This document shows, one piece after another, positions 43,632-53,231 of a stretch of DNA of 64,000 bases. The position numbers and the translations under genes are program-made. The stretch comes from Terriglobus albidus (GTDB lineage: Bacteria; Acidobacteriota; Terriglobia; Terriglobales; Acidobacteriaceae): assembly GCF_008000815.1 (NCBI RefSeq), contig NZ_CP042806.1, positions 5,394,001 through 5,458,000 on the forward strand, written 5' to 3'. Position 1 is the first letter of the stretch; every line of letters begins with the position of its first letter. The notes below the pieces were generated by a model. That model had not been told where the DNA came from and did no database searches. It saw only the letters and a program-made list of their open reading frames with translations.

Positions 43632-46600
43632 CTAGACCTGCTTCGCCTCGTCATGGCGATGTGCTGTCAGCAGGTAATAGACCACCGGCGTCACGATCAG
43701 GCTCAACAGCATCGAGACCACCAGACCGCCGATGACCGAAATCGCCAACGGCTGCAGCATCTGTGAGCCCGAGCCCAGCGCGAAGGCCAGCGGCAGCATG
43801 CCACAGATCGCTGCTGTTGCCGTCATCAGGATCGGACGCAGCCGGCGTTGCGCGGCATGCAGCATCGCGTCATAAGGCGATCCACCCTCGCGGCGGTAGC
43901 GTTCGTCGGCATCGAGCAGCAGGATGCCGTTCTTCGCCACGATACCGATGACCATGATCAGACCCATGAACGAGGCCACGTTGAAGGTCGTTCTCGTCAC
44001 CAGCAACGCCAGCACCACACCCGAGATCGACAAGACCGACGACGTCAGAATGGCGGTCGGAGCATATAGGTTGCGGAACTCCATCAGCAACACTCCAAAG
44101 ACCAGCGCCAGTGAGAGCAACAGCACCTGCAGCAACTGATGGAACGACTGCTGCTGTTCCTGGTAGGTTCCGCCGTACTCGATACGCACCGACGACGGCA
44201 GATGCATGGCATCGACCGTCTGCTGCACGCGCGCGATGGCGCTGCCGAGGTCTGTCCCTTGGAGCTGTGCCGTCACTGTCACCAGGCGCTGCAGGTTCTC
44301 GCGCCGGATCTGGTTCTGTGGTGGAAGCTGCGTCACCTGCGCCAGCGATCCGAGAGTGGCCAGTTTGCCGGTCGCGCTGTTAAAGACCGTATTCTGCATC
44401 GCATCCAGTGACTTGCGCGTCTCGTCGCCCAGTCGCACGCGAATGGTGTACGGCCTGCCGTTCGCGATCAGCGGATCAGTTGGGTTCACACCATCGAGAA
44501 TCGAGGTTGCATCCTCAGCAACCTCCTGCGGTGTGAAGCCCATGCGGGCGGCCACCACGGGATCGACCTGGAAGTTGGTCCCTGAACCGCTGATGGTGTT
44601 CTCGATGCCGTTCTCCACACTGACGACACCGGGAATCTTACTGATAGCATCGCCGACGCGTGGAGCAACATCGTTCAGCACGGCAAAGTTGTCGCAGAAG
44701 AGTTTGATCTGGATCGGCTCCGGCGCGTTCGACAGATCGTTAATCATGTCCTGCAGCACCTGGATGAACTCCACATCCAGCTCCGGCTCGGCCTTCTTGA
44801 TTTGCGCGCGCGCATCGGCGATCACCTCGTCGATACCGCGGTCGCGATCTTTCTTCAGCCTCACGGTCATGTCGCCCGTGTTCGCTTCCGTCACAGCCGC
44901 CAGGCCCATCTGCAAGCCGGTGCGCCGCGAGGTGCTCTCGACCTCCGGCATCGAATGCAGGATTCGGTTCACGTGCTCCAGTACTCGATTCGTCTCGGTC
45001 AACGAGCTGCCCGCGGGCATGATGTAGTCGAGAATGAAGCCGCCCTCATCCATCTCGGGCAGAAGGTCCGAGCCCAGGACACGATAGCCGGCATACGTCC
45101 CCGCTACGAGCAGGCCGCAGATCCCAAGCAGCATCACAGGACGTGCGAGCGACCATGCCAGCACACGATGGTGCGTGGCAATGACCCGCGTCATCAGCTT
45201 GCCATGATGCTCTTCGTGACGCTCCCCTTCCTCACCGTTCTTACGATCGCGCAGCAGCGCGAGACTCAACGCCGGGGTCCAGGTAACGGCCAGAAGCAGT
45301 GAGGTCAGCAGCGCCACCGTCATCGTAATGGCCAGCGCACGGAAGAAGCTTCCAGTCACACCCGTAACCGAGACCAGTGGAAGGAAGACGACGACCGGCG
45401 TAATGGTAGAACCCACCAGCGGCGCGGAGATCTCTTTCAGCGCAAGCCGCGCTGCGCTGGCGCGTGACTCGCCAGTGTCGCGATGCAACACGATGTTCTC
45501 CACCACCACGATGGCGTCATCTATCACCAGGCCAATCGCCGCAGCCAGACCGCCCAGTGTCATGAGATTGAAGCTTTGTCCGATCGTCCACAGCACCAGC
45601 ACCGTGATCGCTACGGTCACCGGAATCACCAGACCGGCCACCAGCGACGAACTCCAGTCGCCAAGGAAGAGGAACAGGATCACGCAGGCAAGCAGCAAGC
45701 CGATCATGATGGCGTCGCGTACGCTGCGGATGCTCTCGCGCACCAGCTCCGCCTGATCGTAGTAAAGCTTCATCTGCACACCGGCGGGCAGGTTCCGCTT
45801 CAACTGCTCTACCTGTGCGGCCACGGCGTCTGCGACGGCAACCGTATTGCTGGAAGGCTGCCGCGTGATGTTCAGCAACACCGCCGCGTGATTGTCGGCC
45901 GTCACGGTCGTATAGACCGGCAACACGCCTGGCTGCACCGTCGCGACATCGCTCACGCGCACGGCGGTTCCACTGGCAGTCGCCTTCACCACCAGATGTC
46001 CGAGTTGGTCGGCATCGTGCGCCTGCGCGCCCACCAGGCCGAGGATGAGCTGATGGTTTTCTTCGTACAGTCCAGGCGAGTCAACGATGTTCGAAGCCTG
46101 TACTGCGTTCACAATATCCAGGATGGTGACGTTGGTCGCCTGCAGCCGCGCCATGTTGGGCACGATGTGAAACTCCGGCACTTTGCCGCCCTGCACCGTG
46201 ACCATGCTGACGCCGGACACACGATTCAACGGCGGCTTCAACGTATAGGTCGCCAACTCCCATAGCTCGGTCTGCGACAAGGTGTCGGAGGTCAGACTGT
46301 AACCAATGATGGGGAAGGTAGCAAAGGTCAGGCGATTGGTGGTGATGACCGCGGTCGCCGGCAGTGTCTGCCGTACCTTGCTCAACGCCGCATCCACAAG
46401 CTGCAGCGTGCGGAACATATCCATGTTCCAGTCGAAGAACAGACTCACCTCAGCCGATCCGCGGCTGGTATTGGAACGCACCGTTGCCAGACCGGGGACA
46501 GAGTTCATCGCGTCCTCAATCGGCTTGGTGATCGTGACCTGCATCTGTTCCACCGGCATGACACCGTTGTCCACGCCGATGACGACACGCGGGAAATTCG

Positions 46601-46751
46601 TCTCAGGAAAGACACTGATCGGCACCTTCTGCGAGGCATAGATACCAGCCAGAGACAACACGATCAGGAAGAAGAAGATCGATGAGCGATACCGCTCCAG
46701 CCAGAAGGGCTTTTCCGTATTGGCCTGGACCTTTTCCGCGAGGACGCTCAT
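43632..46751 (-). CDS. RND efflux pump permease, HAE-type (system 3)
   Basis: 1039 residues. It starts with a short cytoplasmic lead, then YRSSIFFFLIVLSLAGIYASQKVPISVFPETNFPRVVIGVDNG. TM4 carries MTLGGLAAAIGLVIDDAIVVVENIVLHRD with the Asp-Asp pair. The second half has DLLPEMDEGGFILDYIMPAGSSL and GLIMVIGIVAKNGILLLDADERYRREG. The MDEGG/PAGSSL region is somewhat like metal-type pumps, but DD favours an organic substrate. Start overlaps the adaptor stop (ATGA at 46748-46751). Last gene of the duct-adaptor-pump operon, the reverse gene order of system 1. Confidence 0.95.
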   Translation of the reverse strand: MSVLAEKVQANTEKPFWLERYRSSIFFFLIVLSLAGIYASQKVPISVFPETNFPRVVIGVDNGVMPVEQMQVTITKPIEDAMNSVPGLATVRSNTSRGSAEVSLFFDWNMDMFRTLQLVDAALSKVRQTLPATAVITTNRLTFATFPIIGYSLTSDTLSQTELWELATYTLKPPLNRVSGVSMVTVQGGKVPEFHIVPNMARLQATNVTILDIVNAVQASNIVDSPGLYEENHQLILGLVGAQAHDADQLGHLVVKATASGTAVRVSDVATVQPGVLPVYTTVTADNHAAVLLNITRQPSSNTVAVADAVAAQVEQLKRNLPAGVQMKLYYDQAELVRESIRSVRDAIMIGLLLACVILFLFLGDWSSSLVAGLVIPVTVAITVLVLWTIGQSFNLMTLGGLAAAIGLVIDDAIVVVENIVLHRDTGESRASAARLALKEISAPLVGSTITPVVVFLPLVSVTGVTGSFFRALAITMTVALLTSLLLAVTWTPALSLALLRDRKNGEEGERHEEHHGKLMTRVIATHHRVLAWSLARPVMLLGICGLLVAGTYAGYRVLGSDLLPEMDEGGFILDYIMPAGSSLTETNRVLEHVNRILHSMPEVESTSRRTGLQMGLAAVTEANTGDMTVRLKKDRDRGIDEVIADARAQIKKAEPELDVEFIQVLQDMINDLSNAPEPIQIKLFCDNFAVLNDVAPRVGDAISKIPGVVSVENGIENTISGSGTNFQVDPVVAARMGFTPQEVAEDATSILDGVNPTDPLIANGRPYTIRVRLGDETRKSLDAMQNTVFNSATGKLATLGSLAQVTQLPPQNQIRRENLQRLVTVTAQLQGTDLGSAIARVQQTVDAMHLPSSVRIEYGGTYQEQQQSFHQLLQVLLLSLALVFGVLLMEFRNLYAPTAILTSSVLSISGVVLALLVTRTTFNVASFMGLIMVIGIVAKNGILLLDADERYRREGGSPYDAMLHAAQRRLRPILMTATAAICGMLPLAFALGSGSQMLQPLAISVIGGLVVSMLLSLIVTPVVYYLLTAHRHDEAKQV

Positions 46752-48043
46752 TCCTTCTCGTCTCCCTCATCCGCTTTGCCGATCTTTACCTTGGTGCCCT
46801 CTTCCAGCGCGTAGGCCCCGTTGGTGACAACGGTCTCTGACCCGTTCAATCCCTGCGTGATCTGGATATCTTCGCCGTCGGTAATACCGGTCTGCACCTT
46901 CACCTTGTGAGAGGTGCTATCGGCCTTGACCACCATCACGGACTTCCCGCCATCCTGCGCCGTAACCACCGCCGCCACCGGCACCTTTACGGCCTGGGGT
47001 ACAGAGCGTCCTGCAATCGCGACCCGTACGGGCGTGCCCGCCTTGTACTTGCCGGCTGCATTGTCGACACGCAGCCAGACCTCGACAGTCGTGCTGCCGG
47101 GATCAACCGCGGGGCTGATCAGCGTTACCTTCGCAGGCACCGGATCGGTCACACCCGGAACCATGATCTGCGCCTCGTTCCCCAGAGCCAGCCGCTGCAC
47201 CACGATCTGCGCGAGATGCACCTTGGCAATCAGCGCCGAGGTATCCATCACCGTGATCAAAGGAGAACCCGCGGTCACCGTCTCGCCGGGAAAGAGAGGA
47301 CGGTCGGTCACCACGCCAGAGATGGGACTATGGATCTCCGAGTAGGAGACCTGTGCGGATGCAGCCTGGTACTTACCTTCCGCCGAGGAGAGCTGCCCTT
47401 CCGCCGACTTCAGCGAAGCGGTACGGTTTACCTTCTTCACCGAGTTCAGATGGTTGGCGGCAACGTCATACGCGGCCTGGGCCTGCACCAGTGCAGCGAC
47501 AGCGGTGTCATAGTCGCGGCCTGGAATCGCGCCCTCTTCGAAGAGCTTCTTGCGCGCCGCCACAATCTCCTGTTGCAGCTTGAGCTGTGCCTGCGCCTGG
47601 GCAACATCCAACTCCGCCTTCGCGGCATCCTCAGGCACCTGCGACTTGGTCTGCATCTCGTAGGTCGCCTGCGCCGACGCGAACTGTCCCTTGGTGTCGA
47701 GTGCCTGCGCCGCCAGGTCGCGGTTTTCCAGCACGGCCAATAACTGACCCTCTTTCACCTTCGATCCACGCTGTACGTAGAAGGTCTTGACCGGCGCGGA
47801 GATCTTGGGGGAGATCGCTGCCTGCGCCAGCGGGGAAAGCGTGGCGTCGGCCATGATGCGTTCGGAGATCTCTCCGGTCTCGGGCTTTTCCGCCTCCACC
47901 GCAACCAGCGACTGCGCTTCACTGTCGGCAGGCTTCTTACAACCGCCAAGAGTAAAGGCACATGCCATCGCCAGCACCGGGACACACCCGGCCCATACCA
48001 GAGTTCGTGATGTGTTCTCAACCAATCGTGCCGTGTTCTTCAT
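46748..48043 (-). CDS. RND efflux periplasmic adaptor lipoprotein (system 3)
   Basis: 431 residues. Lipoprotein signal with lipobox FTLGGCKKP. The lipoyl halves are KISAPVKTFYVQRGSKVKEGQLLAVLENRDLAAQA near 80 and YSEIHSPISGVVTDRPLFPGETV near 232, with a coiled-coil between. It ends in an acidic KIGKADEGDEKE tail. The ATG overlaps the TolC-family stop (TAATG at 48041-48045). It connects pump and duct in the periplasm. Confidence 0.94.
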   Translation of the reverse strand: MKNTARLVENTSRTLVWAGCVPVLAMACAFTLGGCKKPADSEAQSLVAVEAEKPETGEISERIMADATLSPLAQAAISPKISAPVKTFYVQRGSKVKEGQLLAVLENRDLAAQALDTKGQFASAQATYEMQTKSQVPEDAAKAELDVAQAQAQLKLQQEIVAARKKLFEEGAIPGRDYDTAVAALVQAQAAYDVAANHLNSVKKVNRTASLKSAEGQLSSAEGKYQAASAQVSYSEIHSPISGVVTDRPLFPGETVTAGSPLITVMDTSALIAKVHLAQIVVQRLALGNEAQIMVPGVTDPVPAKVTLISPAVDPGSTTVEVWLRVDNAAGKYKAGTPVRVAIAGRSVPQAVKVPVAAVVTAQDGGKSVMVVKADSTSHKVKVQTGITDGEDIQITQGLNGSETVVTNGAYALEEGTKVKIGKADEGDEKE

Positions 48044-49380
48044 TACAGGGTTCCTGTCAGGATCTGAAGTGCGGACAATGCGCTCTCATAGCGCACAACA
48101 CCGTCGGCCTGGGCTGTCTGCGCGGTAAGCAACGCGTTCTGCGCATCGACAACCTCAAGCACCGTGGACTCACCCGCCGCGTACCGCAGGCGCGTCAGCC
48201 GCAGACTTTCGGCCGCAGTCTGCGCGCTTTGCTCCAGCAGCGCCAGTTGATTGCGCGCCGCCGCGGCTTCGGCATAACTCTCTTCCAGATTGGCGATCAG
48301 CCGGCGCTGGGCTGACGTCAAGCTAACCTTGGCGACATTGCGCTGAATCTGGCTCTGCTGAATCTTCTTCTGCGTCGAAAACCAGTCCCACACCGGAATA
48401 TCAAGCGTTCCGCTGATGGAGTAGCCGAGGTTGCGCACATCCTCCGGTCCGCGTTTAGCGAACTGCGGAGCGTCGATACCGTAGGTGAAGTTGAGACCGA
48501 GGTCGGGCAGATATCCAGCCTTGGCCGAACGCACACCCGCGTTGGCAGCGGCCAGGTCGGCCAGCGCGCTGCGAATCTCAGGATTGTTGGTGGAGGCAAG
48601 CTTATTCACCTCGTCACGCGTCGGCAGCTCCGGCGGGTTCTGCGGAGCGTCCGTCACATAGGGCGTGCGCGGATCCGGAAAGAGCAACACCGCAAGCTCC
48701 AGCCGCGCCTTGTCCGCGGCCAGCTTCGCGTCAGCAAGGTCGCGCTGACGGCCCTGTAGCTGCAGTTGTGCCTTGACCACATCGGCACGCGCCACCTCAC
48801 GGCCGGCCTCACGCTTCTGCGTGATGTCAGCGAAGCTCTGTGCCTCGGCCAATCCCTCTTCCATGAGGGTCTGTTTCCGCGCCGCCACGTAAACCATGTA
48901 GTACAGATTGACGACCGCACTTGTCAGGCCGCGGCGCGCAATCTCGGCTTCAGCCTGGGCTCGAGCCGCAACGGCAGAGGCTACCTGGGCGTCGGCGATT
49001 CCCTTCAGGCCGACCGTCTCATTGATCACCGCCTGGCTGCTGTACTCATGCACCGCATTGTTGGCGATGAAGATCGGCGAGGCCTGCGTTCCCGCCTGCC
49101 CGCCCTGATTGGTCTGGCCGTTGGGCTGGGTATAGAGCATCTGGTTGTGATATGTCACGGATGGCAGCAACGCCGCCTTCGCCAGATAACTGTCAATCTT
49201 TGCGGAACGCCCTGCCGCAACGGCCGCGGCAAAGATCGGTTCATTCGCCTGCGCTCGGCGAATGGCCTCGGTCAGCGTGATCTTTTCCGGCTGTGGGTCC
49301 TTTGCCCAGGTCACCGGCGCTACAAAAAGCAGCAAGGCGGCGCCGACCACACAACCGCCTGCCCGACACACTCGAATCAT
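48043..49380 (-). CDS. TolC-family outer membrane efflux protein (system 3)
   Basis: 445 residues from the ATG at 49380; an in-frame TTG at 49401 is less likely. The signal peptide is MIRVCRAGGCVVGAALLLFVAPVTWA. The TolC fold shows ITLTEAIRRAQANEPIFAAAVAAGRSAKIDSYLAKAALLPSVTY near 35 and the C-terminal repeat QRRLIANLEESYAEAAAARNQLALLEQSAQTAAESLRLTRLRYAAGESTVLEVVDAQNALL. First gene of the operon; no regulator gene is adjacent, unlike the other two pumps. The gap upstream (49381-50058) is full of repeats. Confidence 0.93.
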   Translation of the reverse strand: MIRVCRAGGCVVGAALLLFVAPVTWAKDPQPEKITLTEAIRRAQANEPIFAAAVAAGRSAKIDSYLAKAALLPSVTYHNQMLYTQPNGQTNQGGQAGTQASPIFIANNAVHEYSSQAVINETVGLKGIADAQVASAVAARAQAEAEIARRGLTSAVVNLYYMVYVAARKQTLMEEGLAEAQSFADITQKREAGREVARADVVKAQLQLQGRQRDLADAKLAADKARLELAVLLFPDPRTPYVTDAPQNPPELPTRDEVNKLASTNNPEIRSALADLAAANAGVRSAKAGYLPDLGLNFTYGIDAPQFAKRGPEDVRNLGYSISGTLDIPVWDWFSTQKKIQQSQIQRNVAKVSLTSAQRRLIANLEESYAEAAAARNQLALLEQSAQTAAESLRLTRLRYAAGESTVLEVVDAQNALLTAQTAQADGVVRYESALSALQILTGTL

Positions 49381-49539
49381 GCAATCACTGTAGTTTGCCA
49401 ACCTTAATGAAGGCTGAACTATTTACCAGGCTGGATAGGGTTTCTTACTGCGCCCATGAATCCTGTGTAAAACGGATTCGGCTGCCCATCCATTGCATAG
49501 CAAATGGGTGGGATGTTTGAACAGAACTCGAACCGGGTG

Positions 49540-49945
49540 GGAGCCGAGGGCTTCAGCCGCTGAGGGCGATATCTCGGGCCACCAGATTCTTCATTGCGGA
49601 TGAAGGCAAAGGATTCGAGACGGGATATCGTACTTAGGCTGGACCTGACCTCAGCGGCTAAAGCCGCACTCTCACGACGCTGTTTCGGCACGGCTGAAGC
49701 CGTGCCCTTAAGCACGACATCGCGCTTCGCGCGACCAGGACCGATCGTGCTCGCCTCCATCTTTCCGTTGCGACCGGTCGTGCTCTGGCTCCATCCTCCG
49801 TCGCGCAACGCCCAACCGTTTTCGCACCGCAAGTGCGAATGTCTTGCTTAAGGGGACGGCTTCAGCCGTCCCGTATCGAGCCTGCAAAGAACGCGCCTTC
49901 AGCCGCTGAACACCCAGCCGGCAAGCTGGCTGGGGACCCGCTGCT
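49540..49945. repeat. large inverted tandem-hairpin element and fragments
   Basis: Left arm ctcagcggctaaagccgc (49650-49667) and GGCACGGCTGAAGCCGTGCC (49687-49706), CGCGCTTCGCGCG centre, right arm cttgcttaaggggacggctt... ending gccttcagccgctga near 49909. A gccggcaagctggctggggacc fragment follows. Layout matches 25226-25463. The 49402-49540 part has a ccatccattgc hairpin fragment and nothing else. No gene in this 650-base gap. Confidence 0.78.
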
Positions 49946-50058
49946 CCCACCAGTTTCAACCATGCTCTGGGAATTTCCACACGCTGCAAATGCAGTTATT
50001 TCCCTATCTTCCTCAGGTTTGACCTTATTTTGCCGATTCAAATCAAGCGGGTACTTCT

Positions 50059-51318
50059 ATGCCCAGCGACCAGTCTCGACGACTCAACAAACCGATTCAG
50101 GAGCAGATCGACCACTTACGGTCGCACAGGCTCGCGCGCATGCGCTTTATTCCAGCGCTGGAGACACAGTTCGAAAAGAACGTCTCCTGGGTGCGCTCCC
50201 GCCGTCTGTCCTACGCCATGCTGTTGATGGCGCTGCTCAATGCCTTTCTGTTTCTGGGCGACCTCCGCTCCATTCCCAGCCGCATTCGTACCTCCGGCTT
50301 CCTTCGTCTGGTCTTCTTCCCACTTCTCGCGTTGGCGGCTGCCCTGTTTCTACGGTTCAATCCACGCCGCCTCGTCCGCGGCATCACCGTAATTGCGGTA
50401 GCGGGTGTAGCGGCAGGAAGCTTCTTTTATCTCTATTCCGGTCCGGGAGAGACGCTGTTGGCACACATGCAGGCGAGCCTGATGTTGTTGCTGCTCATCA
50501 CCAACATCGTGATGCGCCTGCGCTGGAGCTACGCCCTGTTCTGTTCGGTGGCCTATATCGTCACCTCCATCGCGTTTCTCCGCATCAACTGGACCGCATC
50601 TTTCTTAGGAACCCTGGGATTAGGCAGTGTCTCCGCCTGCTGCGCTGCCATGATGCTGCTTGCCAACTACAGCCTGGAACGGGATGAACGCCTTTCCTAT
50701 CTGCTGCAGCAGAGCAATGACTTGAAGAACGCCGAGCTAAACCAGCTGAATATCGAGCTGGGACAATTGAATCGTGAGCTGGAGGTGCTGTCGCATCTGG
50801 ACAGCCTGACGCAACTGGCAAACCGCACGGCCTTCGATCGCCGCGTACGGGAGCTGTGGCAGGACGCGGCAGAGACCGGTCAGCCGCTGTCAGCCGTCAT
50901 GATCGACATCGATCATTTCAAGCTGGTGAATGACACCCAGGGACACCTCTACGGAGATGCCGTGATTCGCCGCGTCGCCGCCCTGGTGCAGCAGTCCATG
51001 CGCGGCCATGGCGACTTCGCCGCGCGTTACGGCGGCGAAGAGTTTGTGCTGCTGCTGCCTGGTGCTGATCTGATGACGGCGCTCTCGGTTGCGGAACGGG
51101 CCCGTATGATGGTGCACACCGCCGGAGCTCCCGCACCGAAACAGCCCGTCGCCCGTCCGGAGATCGGTTTATGGACAACCGTGAGCTGCGGAGTCGCGAC
51201 GGCCCTCCGGATGCCGGACGCCGATTTTGTTCGCCTGCTGCATGCGGCCGATACCGCTCTCTACCGCGCCAAAGCAGAAGGCCGTAACCGTGTATGCGCC
51301 GCGGCTCCTTTGGTCTAG
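50059..51318 (+). CDS. membrane-bound diguanylate cyclase (GGDEF)
   Basis: 419 residues. The N-terminal half has about five membrane segments (near 50-65, 80-98, 107-125, 135-150, 160-200). A coiled-coil (LKNAELNQLNIELGQLNRELEVL) leads into the GGDEF domain (about 250-415), which contains DSLTQLANRTAFDRRV, MIDIDHFKLVNDTQGHLYGD and the intact active site RYGGEEFVLLLPGAD. It should make cyclic-di-GMP. The feedback I-site RxxD before GGEEF is degenerate (GHGD), so product inhibition may be lost. No sensor domain other than the membrane region. Isolated gene. Confidence 0.93.
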   Translation: MPSDQSRRLNKPIQEQIDHLRSHRLARMRFIPALETQFEKNVSWVRSRRLSYAMLLMALLNAFLFLGDLRSIPSRIRTSGFLRLVFFPLLALAAALFLRFNPRRLVRGITVIAVAGVAAGSFFYLYSGPGETLLAHMQASLMLLLLITNIVMRLRWSYALFCSVAYIVTSIAFLRINWTASFLGTLGLGSVSACCAAMMLLANYSLERDERLSYLLQQSNDLKNAELNQLNIELGQLNRELEVLSHLDSLTQLANRTAFDRRVRELWQDAAETGQPLSAVMIDIDHFKLVNDTQGHLYGDAVIRRVAALVQQSMRGHGDFAARYGGEEFVLLLPGADLMTALSVAERARMMVHTAGAPAPKQPVARPEIGLWTTVSCGVATALRMPDADFVRLLHAADTALYRAKAEGRNRVCAAAPLV

Positions 51319-51339
51319 AGCGTATCGACAAATTCGAGA

Positions 51340-51690
51340 TAGCTCGCACGTTGGATGCCCATATCCCCCGAGGGACACGTGCCCGGCCTTTCCGCTCCCA
51401 GGCAGAACTCTTCAGGCAGCGCGAACTTCACTCCTATGGCATGTCGCCGAACTTGCTTTGTATTGAGAGTTATAGAGCGGGCCTTCAGCCCTTGATCGTT
51501 CAATATGCTCGAAACCTGGGGCGTTTTCCCCGGGCTGGTCCTGGGGCGTTTTCCCCGGGCTGGTATAGAACACGTCTCCACCCCGACGAACAAGTTCGCC
51601 GGAGACCCCGGCCTTCAGCGCTTAGAACTGTGGCACCCTTTGTTTGTCATTTCGTAGCGAAGCGGAGAAATCTGCTTTTGATACTTTCTC
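51340..51690. repeat. repeat-rich gap with 25-bp tandem duplication
   Basis: The 25-bp unit starting cctggggcgttttccccggg is present twice back to back (51515-51539 and 51540-51564). Also here are an agcgggccttcagccctt fragment, a gacgaacaagttcgccggagacc fragment and the inverted ttgtttgtcatttcgtagcg module (51640-51680). The remaining part to 52024 holds no gene I can support. Confidence 0.75.
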
Positions 51691-52024
51691 CCTAGCCGGG
51701 TATCCCACCCTGCAGAGTCCCAATGAACCTGATTCGTTGGGGTGAACGCTCGCAACGCCAGGTGGGTAAGGAATACCCCAAAATTTCCTACCAAATGCAG
51801 CACAAATTTGTCGATATAGGCCTAGAATCTCCTCTCGACTGTAAACCAGTGGGCTCAGCTGCGATCGAAACGGCTCATCGACCAATGGGGCATTCTCCTA
51901 TCCCCTGAAGTAGGGCGGGACACATCCCCCCAAAGTGGCTGTGACATTGCTTTCCTCTCTGCCATCCTCAAAAGCATCGGGACTGATACGGACCTGCAAG
52001 AACGATCCCCCCTGGAGGATTTCC

Positions 52025-52699
52025 GTGACTACATCAACGTTGGCCCCTGTACCGCACAATGCTCAGCAGAGAGCGACCACCCCGCAGAGAATCATCGCCC
52101 GGCAGACAACCATCGACTCAGAAGAGCTCGTCGCGCTAAGCCGTAAAGGAGATCTCTCGGCCTGGAGCGAGCTGATGAAACGCCACAAAGGGACGGCGTA
52201 CAAGGCAGCGATACGCATCCTGAAGAACACTGAGGATGCCGAGGACGCCGTGCAGGACGCCATGCTCCGCGCCTTCCGCAAGCTCTCGACCTTCCGCGGC
52301 GAAGCCACGTTCGCAACCTGGATCACCCGCATCTCCATCAACTCCGCGCTGATGCAGCTCAGAAAGAAGAGGCGGCATCCCACCCTCGCACTCGAAGACC
52401 TGCTCGGCAATGAGACCGGCAAACCGGCTCTGTACCTGACAGCCAACTGCCCCACCCCGGAAGAACACTATTTTGACTGGGAGGCACGGAGGCGGCTACA
52501 CAGGGCGATTGGCCAGCTCCCGACCATCCTGCAGGGCGTTGCCAAAGACAGAATCGTGAAGGAGCTTCCGGTCGAAGAACTGGCCGTCAAGCATGGCCTG
52601 TCGAGCGCAGCCGCCAAATCGCGCCTGATGCGCGCCCGGCGCATGATTGCTCATCGCCTGGCGCCAGTGCCCAGGGTAGAACCTCAGGTCTATTGCTGA
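52025..52699 (+). CDS. ECF-type RNA polymerase sigma factor
   Basis: 224 residues from the GTG at 52025, which has CTGGAGG at 7 bases; an in-frame ATG at 51935 is possible but poorly placed. Region 2 reads LMKRHKGTAYKAAIRILKNTEDAEDAVQDAMLRAFRKLSTFRGEATFATWITRISINSALMQLRKKRRHP. Region 4 is RAIGQLPTILQGVAKDRIVKELPVEELAVKHGLSSAAAKSRLMRARRMI. No anti-sigma gene is adjacent. The short gap to the toxin-antitoxin pair (85 bases) holds that pair's own promoter, so the link is probably only proximity. Confidence 0.92.
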   Translation: MTTSTLAPVPHNAQQRATTPQRIIARQTTIDSEELVALSRKGDLSAWSELMKRHKGTAYKAAIRILKNTEDAEDAVQDAMLRAFRKLSTFRGEATFATWITRISINSALMQLRKKRRHPTLALEDLLGNETGKPALYLTANCPTPEEHYFDWEARRRLHRAIGQLPTILQGVAKDRIVKELPVEELAVKHGLSSAAAKSRLMRARRMIAHRLAPVPRVEPQVYC

Positions 52700-52732
52700 T
52701 CCATCCTGGCTGCTCAACGCTGGCGGCATGCC

Positions 52733-52778
52733 TTGCTTTTAATCTCGAATTCGAGGATAATTTTTCTCGAAAGCGAGA
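52733..52778 (+). promoter_or_regulatory. toxin-antitoxin promoter with two inverted-repeat operators
   Basis: TTGCTT (52733-52738), 17 bases, GATAAT (52756-52761). The palindrome CTCGAATTCGAG (52744-52755) sits in the spacer and TCTCG-AAAG-CGAGA (52765-52778) just after the -10, both sharing the CTCGA half-site. This placement suits autorepression by the Xre-type antitoxin, alone or with toxin. Confidence 0.75.
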
Positions 52779-52784
52779 GTAATT

Positions 52785-53231
52785 ATGGCAGCCGCCACGG
52801 CACTCGTTCTTCCCAGAATCGCCGGGTATGACTTTGACTCCGGCGCCGATCTCGGCAATCCGTCAGAGCGCGCGGAGCTCTCTTCCGCGGCGATCAAGGC
52901 TTTTCTCAATCTCCGCAAAAAGTGGAATCTCAACGAGGAACAGTCGCGCGCTCTGCTCGGTGGAGTTGCCTCTTCCACCTTCCACGCCTGGAAGACCCAC
53001 CCAAGGCGGACGCTCGATCAGGACACGCTTACTCGCATCTCGCTGTTAATTGGGATCTACAAAGCGCTCCACATCTACTTCGGCAAGCCGTGGGCAGATC
53101 GCTGGATCACGCTTGAAAATCGCGGATCGCTCTTCTCCGGCCGTACACCGCTGGCCTATATGATTCAGCGCGGCATGCCCGGCATGCTGGATGTCCGTCG
53201 CATGCTCGACTCCTGGCGCGGTGGGCAGTGA
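52785..53231 (+). CDS. Xre/MbcA/ParS-type antitoxin (DUF2384)
   Basis: 148 residues. An N-terminal Xre-like helical part (about 30-75: SSAAIKAFLNLRKKWNLNEEQSRALLGGVASSTFHAWKT) is followed by the toxin-binding C-terminal domain (about 85-145) with LTRISLLIGIYKALHIYFGKPWADRWITLEN and RTPLAYMIQRGMPGMLDVRRMLDSWRGG. Such proteins neutralise RES-domain toxins and repress their own operon. Its stop overlaps the toxin start (GTGA at 53228-53231). Two inverted repeats lie in its promoter. Confidence 0.93.
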   Translation: MAAATALVLPRIAGYDFDSGADLGNPSERAELSSAAIKAFLNLRKKWNLNEEQSRALLGGVASSTFHAWKTHPRRTLDQDTLTRISLLIGIYKALHIYFGKPWADRWITLENRGSLFSGRTPLAYMIQRGMPGMLDVRRMLDSWRGGQ

